Assembly (NCBI GenBank): GCA_043228905.1
Contig: JBHGNT010000157.1
Location: 1-64,000 of the forward strand
DNA length: 64,000 nucleotides
Direction of reading: 5' to 3'
Origin: Azolla caroliniana
Lineage: Eukaryota; Polypodiophyta
The notes beneath the pieces are model-generated. The model did no database searches, had not been told where the DNA came from, and saw nothing but the letters and a program-made list of their open reading frames with translations. Numbering within the stretch: the first letter of the stretch is position 1; every line of letters starts with the position of its first letter. The position numbers and the translations under genes are program-made. Positions 1 to 8,376 of this stretch are shown here, one piece after another.

Positions 1-593
1 ATGCACAAGTTCCAGCGGTGCATTCCGCCTCATCACTGGTCTTGACCAGAAAGAGGTTCGGTTTTGCTTGTTGTCCAAGCAATCAATGCACTTCTCAAGA
101 TGCACATCTTTCATCTCCGGAATGAGGTTATCTACGGCAAGTCTTCTCATCCCTTTCTGGCTCATGTGACACAACCTCTTGTGCCACAGCTCACCAGCAT
201 TTTTGGATGCCACATTCACCTCCTCCCGGCAAATCCCGGAATGCATCAGGTATAGAGTGTTGATTTTTCGGGCTCGAGCCACGATTAGGCTCCCATTGCA
301 AAACTTCATGACTCCGTTCTGGATGCTACCCATGTAGCCATGGGTAGCCTTCATCATCTAGCCGATCAGCTGATATCAGGTTCAACCAAACCTCCGGAAC
401 GTGTCAGACATCCTTCAACAACAGCTTGCACCTGGTTGATGTCGTCAACCACACATCTCCTATGCCGGTGAGCTTGAACATGTCCCTCATCTTCGACTTC
501 CACACTGGATAGTTGGAGCCGATGAGCTTGAACATGCTTCTGAATGACTCTTCCATTTTCTTCAAGGTTTAGAACCTTGTTCTGATACCAGTT
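1..593 (-). pseudogene. Copia element J: gag/pre-integrase remnant
   Basis: Minus-strand remnant of a Ty1/copia Tork-type retrotransposon. Read on the minus strand, the gag start lies near 556 and begins with a short acidic leader followed by a 'FKLIGSNYPVWKSKM'-type gag motif. After about 25 codons it jumps directly into the region after the protease (IGDVWLTT, then DVRHVPEV) and on into the pre-integrase HHCC domain (LWHKRL..H and C..C of the zinc finger) up to the window edge. The jump removes most of gag, the CCHC knuckle and the protease, so this is an internal deletion. A primer-binding-like TGGTATCAGAAC lies just inside the LTR, matching initiator tRNA-Met use. The rest of the element is outside the window. 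It cannot code for a working protein. Confidence 0.85.
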
Positions 594-1132
594 TGTGAGG
601 AATAGCGCTCGACAACAACCGAATCATACACTTAATGGAAGAACAAAACAAGTCTTAAAACACTTCCAGTTGGGCAACAGAGAAGATACATGATGTTTAC
701 GTGGAAAACCCTAATAGGGAAAAACCAAGGAAGCCTACCGACTTCAACTATCGCTATAAGGTGAAGATACAATGCGAGACTCAGAGGCAATGACCTCTAG
801 CCCTATATCTCCGCCAACCGACGGTTACAACAGAAAAGCTTTCTGTATCTCACGCTCTCTCTCTCTCTCTCTCAAGCTCTCTCAGTCTATACATTTGTAA
901 TAATAACAACTCTAACAACTACCCAGAAGTGGTTTCCCTAAGTCATATTTATACTTATATGACTTTAGGGCTATTTACAAATATGGCCATGACCAGCCCT
1001 TTAGAAACATATTTACAGATATGTCCCTGGATCTAGTTCACACCGGATTGATCCGGATATCTTCAGGATCCGTCCGATCCGGCTCCTTCGGTTTTCATCC
1101 GGATCCCATCCAGAGGGACCAAATTCCCAACA
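594..1132 (-). repeat. 5' LTR of copia element J
   Basis: On the minus strand this runs from TGTTGGGAATTT to CCTCACA, with TG..CA ends, next to the primer-binding site of the coding remnant. It carries a TATA box (TATAAAT on the minus strand near 950) lying between two 9-bp inverted arms AAGTCATAT and ATATGACTT. A CT microsatellite lies downstream, as in related LTRs here. The outer end abuts the truncated 5' LTR of element A2, so J inserted into that LTR. The target duplication cannot be tested because the other LTR is outside the window. Confidence 0.8.
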
Positions 1133-1328
1133 CATCTCTATCTATCTATCTATCTTCAATAGTTTCTCGCTTATGCTAGTAAAACATTGATCCTTCCAGT
1201 CCAGGACCTCAGCAATCCCGCTTCATTATCTTGAACAATCCTTTCGATCCTCCATCACCACTTGTAGATAGAGGCCCAATGCTTGTTTGCGCACGTGTCA
1301 CACGCACATTGCAACGTGCTTCGCGACA
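1133..1328 (+). repeat. Truncated 5' LTR of A-family element A2
   Basis: The last ~196 bp of an LTR, recognised because the same text recurs at the end of the 3' LTR ending at 3552: a TCTA microsatellite, 'CTTCAATAGTTTCTC', a Cys/Thr-rich CACACGCACATTGC stretch and a GCGACA end. It is followed by TTTTGGTGAACCC, which resembles TTTGGTGAGCCC just after the 5' LTR of the full A element and probably marks the primer site. The upstream part was displaced by insertion of J. Confidence 0.7.
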
Positions 1329-2326
1329 TCGTTTTGGTGAACCCAACGTGAGCAACACAAGGTGGTAATGGAGGCATCACAAATGATGGATTTGGTCTTG
1401 CCTTCTTACGACTTAACATCTATAAGAATAGAAGGTGGTCTAAGGCTCGTAATCGTTCCATTTGTAAGGAAGGCCATTGAAATGATGTAGCATGATGATA
1501 AGGATAGAGCGATGGAGTATCTCGAGTTGGCAAGGCAATTCGAAAGACTATATCAAGAAGTTCCGAATTGGTATGAAGCAGTTATGACATCAAGATTCAG
1601 GCCTCAACCTTTTCATGATGACGAAGATGAAGATGATTGAAATCGTTGTAGTTACGGTCATGAAGAGACATGTGACGAAGAACATGGATTTGAAGGGAGA
1701 GATCGTGATCGACCTACCTATGGTCATCATGAATATCGTTGCAAACTCAAGAGAAGAGAGAGATGCAATGAAGAAGGATGTGATCGTGAAGAGACATGCC
1801 ACAAAGATCGTGGGTTCAAGACAAAAGATCAAGATATTCGAGGATACAATCATGAAGAGAGATGCAATGAAGAACGTGGGCTCAAGAGGAAAGATCGAGA
1901 TATTCGAGGATGTGATCGTGAAGAGACATGTGATGAAGAACATGCCAGGCTGAAAACAGAAGAACGAGATATTCGAGGATGCAGTCGTGAAGAAGAACGT
2001 GCAACGGAAAACGTGAGCTTGCAGGGAAAGATTGAAATCTACACGGTTATGATCAAGACAAAGATCATTGCAAACTCACAAGGAGTGCTCGAGATCTACA
2101 AGGTTATGATCGTGACAAAGATTATTGTAACCATAAGAAGAAAGGAAAGAAGTGATTATGAGGACTACCCATGGGAACGAAGGGAAAGATGCATAGAGAT
2201 GGTGGGATGTTCAACTAAACAGAGGAGGTCGTATTGCCAACATTTCCATCTCCCATCTCAAAGAAAAGGATTGGCCAATTCGAAGAAGCACCTGGTTTTT
2301 AGATTCGGTTTGACAAGACACATCGA
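1329..2326 (+). pseudogene. A2 internal region: degenerate gag-like, repeat-rich
   Basis: Internal region of element A2. No frame is fully open. One frame reads a helical-looking stretch (EYLELARQFERLYQEVPNWYEA, near 1510-1580) followed by degenerate repeats rich in Arg, Glu and Cys with the recurring themes CDREETC and DIRGC (about 1630-2000). The DNA shows imperfect direct repeats around 'AAGATCGAGATATTCGAGGA'. I do not recognise a protein family; the position between LTR/primer site and a pol C-terminal remnant suggests a gag-like or captured region. Reverse transcriptase and the integrase core are absent, so the element would be non-autonomous. Confidence 0.5.
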
Positions 2327-2647
2327 GTGCATCCCAAGATAATCGAAGAAGAAGGTTGGGTATTGGTCTACGACAGTAGCCTTGACAACCAACACAGGAC
2401 GACAAGAGAGTTCGCAAGAAGGTGGTTCAGATCGTATGTGGTGACAAGTGTCAACGACAATGCCACCTACCACCTCACGGAGGTAGACGGATCGAGGTTG
2501 GCCATACCCGTTGTGGGAAAGAGAGTAAAGATGTTCAAGAAAAGACAAGATGAGGGTCCTGACATCAATGACCTCAAAAATGAAGATAGTAAGGCGGAAC
2601 CCACAAACATGAGCGAGGTCAACGAGGACGTCGAGGAAATTGATTGA
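2327..2647 (+). pseudogene. A2 integrase C-terminal remnant
   Basis: About 107 codons matching the end of the A-family pol. The order GWVLVYDSSLDNQ, then FARRWFRSYVV, NATYHLTEVDGS and PVVGKRVKMFKKR parallels the 3' end of element A (EGDWVLVYDNSLDNQ, FAKRWFGPYEV, IPIAGKRIKIFKRR). In Ty3 integrases this post-catalytic C-terminal part contacts DNA. Here it is all that remains of pol and is not preceded by the HHCC or DDE domains. It ends shortly before a purine-rich tract and the 3' LTR. Confidence 0.75.
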
Positions 2648-2717
2648 TCACCATAGCCGAAATCTCACACTCTCTTCTTGGCACGTACCGAAGGACATGC
2701 GGTTTGGTGGGGGTGGA

Positions 2718-3552
2718 TGTCATGAAGATTTTCAGCAACGGTGTGAAAATCGTGTGGAACAAACAAAATCGGGAAGGTGCAATGTGCACACGAATGAAAG
2801 AGGTTACACTCGTATGTTAGCATGTTGTAAATATGAATGAAATGAGAACCGGGAAAAGAAAGGCTAGATGTAAGGTTAAACATGTGTAAATGTGATGATG
2901 TACGCGCATTACACAAACACTTGAAAATAAGCTTAGGGCCTAATGACTTTTTCTTGCATACTGTGCAAGTAAGGATGCACCTCCAAGATAGGAGACAACT
3001 AACTTATCACTAAGCTAAGTTGTTTCTTTAAACTTTATTCATTGTATTTTTCACATGTAAATTCTTGACATACATGAGAGCTTGAATGAGTGACATGGCC
3101 ATCATGCATCACGTGTGATGCATGATCGCGAAATGGCAATCATGCATTGTATGCATGTCTTGTACTCTCACATGCATCATATGCATGGGGCCATGTATAA
3201 AACAAAGGAAGAAAGAGAAAAGAAGAAAGCGATGTACTGAATCAAAAAATTGTTAATAAAAAATTTAGTTATCCTATTGGTGATGTATCTTGTTTCTCAA
3301 ATTTGAAGTCAAGGGTTCAATCTTAGAATTGGAATCTCCCTCTCAATCTATCTATCTATCTTCAATAGTTTCTCCCTAATGTTAGTAAAACATCGAGTCC
3401 TTCCGGTCCAGGACTCGACAATCCCGTTTCATTATCTTGAACGATCCTTTCGATCCTCCATCACCACTTGCGGATAGAGGCCCGATGCTTGTCCGTGCAC
3501 ATGTGACACGCACATTGCGACATTTGGCACGTGTGTCACGTGCTTTGCGACA
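2718..3552 (+). repeat. 3' LTR of A-family element A2
   Basis: Starts TGTCATGAAG after the purine-rich tract GGTGGGGGTGGA and ends TTTGCGACA. The start matches the TGTCGTGAAG start of the other A LTRs. It contains the family landmarks: CATGCA-rich palindromes with an E2F-like CGCGAAA (3127-3133), a tRNA-like module (about 3265-3335) with B box GGGTTCAATC, and the TCTA tract shared with the 5' LTR. It is diverged from A and A3, so this is an older subfamily. It truncates a copia reverse transcriptase on its right. Confidence 0.75.
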
Positions 3553-4540
3553 CCGGTTAGTGGCGAAAAGATATGTGCAGACCCATGGAATCGATTATGA
3601 CAAGACCTTTGCTCCGATAGCGAAGATGACGGCAGTTCATGTGGTGCTAGCGGTTGCTATGGCAAGGGGGATGGCATCTTCACCAGATGGACGCAAAGAA
3701 TGTGTTTCTTCAAGGTGACCTTGAAGAACAGGTCTACATGATCCAGCCCCGATGAACGCGTCGGCAATGTGGCGACTCAAGAAGTCGCTTTACGGCCTAA
3801 AGCAAGCTCCCCATGCTTGGAATTTGGAAATCACGCACTGGTTGCGTAAGATGGGGTTTGTGGCCTCCAAGTCTGGCTCCTCGTTGTTCATCCAGAGAGG
3901 TCTGGAAGGTTGGATATGTATCTTGCTATATGTGGATTATCTAGTCATCATCGGACCCAGACTCGCTGAATTGGCCGAGTGGAGTCCCAGTTGTTGGATG
4001 CATTCGAAATGAAGGACCTGCGGGACCTTCATTACTTCCTCGGGATCAAATTGATCCACACTATTATACTGACACGGTATAACCAAAAAGCTAGTCGGTT
4101 ATATCGATGCCGATTGGGCCAGTGACACATCAGATCATCGGTCCACTTCCGATTATATGTTCTCTCTCGGGAGCGTGGTTGTTGCATGGAGCAACAAAAA
4201 GCAACCAACAGTGGCTCTTTCGAGCACTGAGGCTAAGTATCGAGGTGCTATCGTCGCCACCTGTGAAGCCATCTGGCTTCGGCGGCTGCTACAAGACCTC
4301 CGGATCTAACTATCGACTCTGATCTCGATCTACTGCGACAACATGAGTAGCATGCAAATGACCAAGAACCCCGTGTTCCATGCTCGGACGAAGCACATAG
4401 AAGTGCATTATCACTTTGTGCACGAGCGGGTCCTCAGCGGTGAAGTCGAACTTCGGTATGTTCAAACGGATCGGTTGCCAACATCTTCACCAAGGCACTT
4501 GGAACTGACAAGTTGCAGCATTATTTAGAGATGCTTAGTC
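3553..4540 (+). pseudogene. Copia element C: reverse transcriptase/RNase H remnant
   Basis: 3' half of a Ty1/copia pol broken by frameshifts. Visible in order are 'YVQTHGIDYDKTFAPIAKMT' (RT entry), a frameshift after MASS, 'LKKSLYGLKQAPHAW', the catalytic box as LLYVDYLVIIG (canonical YVDD changed to YVDY), a large deletion after the FLGIKLI motif, then RNase H pieces (DADWASD, KKQPTVALSSTEA, YCDNMSS, ARTKHIEVHYHFVHERV) scattered over several frames. Loss of the second catalytic Asp and the frameshifts make it dead. The 5' half was cut off by A2. Confidence 0.85.
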
Positions 4541-5150
4541 TTCAGCATCTCGACATGTCGCACTTGAGGGGGAGAACTGGAACAGAAACCAGGAAAACAT
4601 GTAATGCCAGAGAGAAGGAAACTGAAATAAGGGAAGACCAAAGGAAAAAGGGAGCCAAGTTGACTGAAGAAGTTGTCACATACGAAGAAGTCGGAACAAG
4701 CGGCGACGACGGTAGAGTCAAGAAGGACAAAACCGACCAGAAGAAGAAGACCAAGACCCGAACATGGTCTGATGTGGTAAAGGGTCTGAAGATTGCGGAC
4801 GAATTGGAGACATCCAATCCGGACAAGAGCTAGATCAAATCGGTGGCACCCGATTCGGAAGAGGCGTTTGATTCAGAGGAGCCGAATCAACAAGAGGCCA
4901 AACGAACGAGAAAGTAGCGGAAGTCGACACCGACATGGAGGAACCGACGAGTCAAGAAGCGGCAAAGTCACAGCAGCGAGGGAGCTAAGTTGGGCCTTAT
5001 GAGCAGGCAAGCCGACCGAGAAGGTCGAGGTGCACGGAACCAAACAATCGAGGAGCGCAAGCAAGGCGGGCAGATGCCAGGAGGAGCTAGAGGGAAGGAC
5101 CTGTAGACACTGACACCACGATCCGACCTCAAGTTGAGCTTAAGGGGGAG
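4541..5150 (+). other. Extra segment between two polypurine tracts of copia C
   Basis: After the RNase H end comes a polypurine tract, CACTTGAGGGGGAG, where a 3' LTR would normally begin. Instead about 570 bp follow before a second tract, GCTTAAGGGGGAG, immediately before the LTR. The segment has an open frame (to 4833) rich in Lys, Glu and Thr (KKDKTDQKKKTKTRTWSDVVKG), running on from the RNase H frame. I recognise no domain. It may be a tract duplication with inserted host sequence or a lineage-specific tail. Confidence 0.45.
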
Positions 5151-5345
5151 TGTTGAGCGGACAAGCTCGATCAGATCTGGATCGATTGAATAAGCCAGAG
5201 CCGGATCGGTATCCAGAATAGAGAACCGGATAGGTATCTAGATCGGTATCCTGAACGAAGTGCCGGATCGGATTGTAACTGGTAAGCCATTAGAGGCCTA
5301 CGATCCCAGCCTAGTACGTAGGCATATGTTTAGGAATCAATGTCA

Positions 5346-6022
5346 GTCGCTCGCATAGTATGAACCATACGTACCATTTGTGCATTCGTGTTTGAGAATG
5401 ATAAACACCCTCAAAGAATGATAAATACTATACTTTTACAAATTAAAGCAATTACAAGCTTTATAGAATAATTACAGAAATGATATAGAAATTTCAAAAT
5501 TTATAAAGAAATTACAGAAATGATAGAAATTACAAAGAAATTACAGAAATTATGAAAATTACAAAGAGATTACAAAAATCACAGAAATTACAAAGAGATT
5601 TCAGAAATTTCAAAGAAATTACAAAAAAATTATAGAAATTACAAAACATTTACAGAAATTATTGAAAAAGTTCAGAAATTTCTATACTACATAGTACATA
5701 CTATGACCTAAAGTTTAAATAACTTTAAACCCTATTATTAACCCTAAATATACCTGAATCTCGTTGGTATGCAGATCGTTGAAGCAACAGATCGTTCGAG
5801 GCTAGGTGGGAGAGGAGAGGAGAGCGTAACATTACGTTGATGTGCAGAGGAAAAGGGGGAAAAGGGGGAAAAAGAGGGAAAAAAGAAAAGAAAAAAAGAA
5901 AAAAAAAGAAAAAAAAGGAAAAAAACACACGAATATTTGAATATCATTCATGTTCGTTTTCCAACGTAGGAAAACGAATGATATGGTAGACGAACACGAA
6001 TTTTACGTGCTATGGTCGCTCG
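5346..6022. repeat. 8-bp target duplication GTCGCTCG around the hAT-like element
   Basis: The octamer GTCGCTCG stands at 5346-5353 and again at 6015-6022, exactly abutting the CATAG and CTATG ends. Removing the element plus one octamer restores LTR text similar to the C2 LTR. Confidence 0.8.
5354..6014 (+). mobile_element. hAT-like non-autonomous DNA element (copy 1)
   Basis: A 661-bp element with imperfect terminal inverted repeats (CATAGTATG at the left, CGTGCTATG at the right), flanked on both sides by the 8-bp direct repeat GTCGCTCG. An 8-bp duplication is the hallmark of hAT transposons. The interior is non-coding: a minisatellite of AAATTACAGA-type units (about 5400-5680), a poly-purine tract, then palindromic ACGAATGATATGG/GACGAACACG text near the right end. 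Both ends recur at 11415-11691 in reverse orientation with a different middle. No transposase is present, so it would need one in trans. Confidence 0.75.
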
Positions 6023-6270
6023 TATGAGCATTGAAGTACATGTCAATACTTCTATCAGTCCTTTTAAGGAATTGTATAAAAGTGCTCACTGAGCACATCG
6101 TATGTACAAAGTGTTATTTTGAAATTGAGTTCTATTGTTCTGTTCTCTCTGTATCTCCTGAGTACTCTCTCTCTATGTGATTTAAGCTTTCTATTAAACC
6201 TGTGTATATTCCCTGTTGCTATCCAGTGAAGCTGGTTTCTTCTACAAGCTTCCACACGTAAGTCTTTACA

Positions 6271-8166
6271 TTTTCTATATGCTATCCTTGCTTTCTAATG
6301 GAGATACTTTGAGTCTGTATAAGGCATCAAAAAGTTTTACAAAGTATCCTAAATCTGGATCTAGTTATCCTCTTTTAATACTAACTTACTTTTTCTATCA
6401 TTGTTTTTGTTTTCTAGCTTTAATTTTGGCACAAAAGACATTGTTGGGAACATATCCTCATCTTTTCTTCATGAATTTAGAATTAAGATGAAAACATTTT
6501 GAGCATCACAATCTTCTTATCCATTTCTTACGTTTCCCTACTTTTGACTTTTGTAAAACAACCGTTATCTTGATCCATTCAAATTTATTTTTTCTTTGAT
6601 GTTTGTGATTCTTATATCCTCGATATTGACCTCTATTCTTGAGTGCCCTAGCATTCAACGTATTTGCAACAATGTTTTAACAAAAATTGGCAACACATTA
6701 GGGAGTGTATTGTGTATCTAATTGAACTCATCATACACCCTTAACACACTCATTTCTTACCCTTGTTCTCTTCCCATTTCATCAATGTGTCACAAGTCAT
6801 TTGTGGCTCATACTCGAGCATGAACTCAACCAACAGTTCATGATCGAGTATGAGACACAAATGACTTGTGACACATTTCAAACTCTTCCCACATTGTCTT
6901 TGCAGCGTGGATTTCAATAACTCATTTTTGTATGCTACTTGCAACAATGTGCTTAAAACTTGATATTTGCCTTGCTTCAAACATATTGGTTTTCTCTTCT
7001 ATGCATGACAAGTAACTCCATGGCATTCCTTCCATAAAACAAACTAGCCATCTCTATGGTGTGGTCGATGGTTGTGTCAAGACTTATGATTATCCCTAGC
7101 CCTCATCATTCTTTTAATAATTCCCATCATCTTCCTCAGCTCTTCCGCTTGGTTGCTTGCGAGGCCATATTCACATTGAATCTTCAATTCTTTAGGTCTT
7201 CATCTTGCTTTCTTCCTAAAAATGTTTATGTTGGATTCACAATAACTTATGTCATGAAAACTCTCATGTGGATGTGAACGTCAAGTGAGACCATCGGGAC
7301 ATTAGACCTGAAGGAATTAAGGAGACATGTACTTTTGAAGATAAATGATATAGATTGCTAGATATATAGACAAATGAGAGATATGCATATAAGATACAAA
7401 AGACAAGCGATCGAACAAGACATCGGTTTTGTACAAGTAGTCCCATCACCTGGTTGGTACTTCCATTCCCCTTAACTCCTATGTGGCTAATTATTGAGAC
7501 TTACATTCATAACTTTCTACAATTGCCTTTGATTTCCTTATGAGACAAATAGTTCTACTAATTGCAAAATAAATCATTTGTTTTACTTTCTTTATATTTA
7601 TAGTATGTGTTTACTAATTTATTGTTTTGTAGATGTAGTACATCAAACAACAACACAATGTAGAGAGCTAGCAAGTAGCAAGATTGATAATAAGTTATAG
7701 GTAATCATACAATATTCCACAATAGGTAAGGGTTGATGCATAGGGTAAGGGTTGATGCATAGTAGATCATGACTCCATCACTTGGCTAGTACTTCCATTG
7801 TATGGTGATTAGCTTTATTAATCATCAAATTGTCCCTTTACTTCCCTTTCTTTATATTTACACTAGGTTTCTTAATTTATATTATTGTTTTCATACTAGT
7901 AGGCCATAAGACAATCAACACTTAACAATGTAAGGAGCAAGGAAATAAAAAGATTGATCATCAAACATTGGTCACTAGAGGGAGAGTGAGAGGAAGAGGG
8001 AGTATACAACACAATCTTTTACACATACATTCTCATCCGAAGTTGAAGATCCAAACTTTTCACTTGCTTGGTTAGCAAACCTCACCCATTCATTTTGTGT
8101 TCCTTCCGAGAACAAGGATTGTTTATAATCACCTCAATGCTTTAATCTATATATATATATATATAT
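6271..8166. other. Gene-poor AT-rich stretch
   Basis: No convincing gene: all open frames are short and without recognisable motifs. It holds a long hairpin, a 19-bp tandem duplication GGTAAGGGTTGATGCATAG near 7726, and two diverged copies of a ~200-bp unit: 7440-7690 and 7770-7965 share the order 'GGTACTTCCATT', 'CTTTATATTTA', 'TTATTGTTTT', 'ACAATGTA.GGAGC'-like text and AAGATTGAT. Confidence 0.6.
6786..6875 (+). repeat. 90-nt near-perfect hairpin
   Basis: Two 41-nt arms face each other across an 8-nt loop (CAACCAAC). The left arm begins TGTGTCACAAGTCATTTGTG; the right arm is its reverse complement with two mismatches by eye. Such foldbacks can be young microRNA-type precursors, small-RNA sources or remnants of fold-back transposons; the sequence cannot say which. 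It lies inside a 76-codon minus-strand open frame that I do not regard as a gene. Confidence 0.8.
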
Positions 8167-8376
8167 GAAAGCTCTATTTGCCCCCCCATTTTGGCTATCC
8201 CCCCCCCCCCATCCCCCATTTTTTTTACAATTTCTGATAGTTCTCACCTCGGGAGAAGTCACTATTTGAGTACTCTACCGGTCGCAAATATTCCAAATGT
8301 GGTCAAGCTGGTCACAATGCACGCACTTGCGATTGGGGGGGGATAGCCAAAATGGGGAGGGGCAAATAGCGCTTTC
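8167..8376 (+). mobile_element. MITE with a MULE zinc-knuckle fragment
   Basis: A 210-bp element with ~40-bp terminal inverted repeats. Both ends read inward as GAAAGC.CTATTTGCCCC, then CATTTTGGCTATCCCCCCC. It sits in a TA-rich target with TATATA on both sides, so the duplication cannot be measured exactly. The interior on the plus strand encodes about 20 residues (YSKCGQAGHNARTCDW, from about 8290), the C-terminal zinc knuckle typical of Mutator-like/FAR1-type transposases, with the first Cys changed to Tyr. It is therefore likely an internally deleted MULE. Confidence 0.7.

Larger units (their letters stand above)
5151..6270 (+). repeat. 3' LTR of copia C, split by a hAT-like element
   Basis: Starts TGTTGAGCGG right after the second polypurine tract and ends CTTTACA. 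About 450 bp of LTR remain once the inserted hAT-like element and one target copy are set aside. The 3' part matches the LTR at 57843-58364: GAGCATT, 'GTGTCAATACTT'-type text, TTGTATAAAA (TATA), 'GAGCACAT.GTATG', and a CTTCC.CAC.TAA end. The two are related copia elements. Confidence 0.75.
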
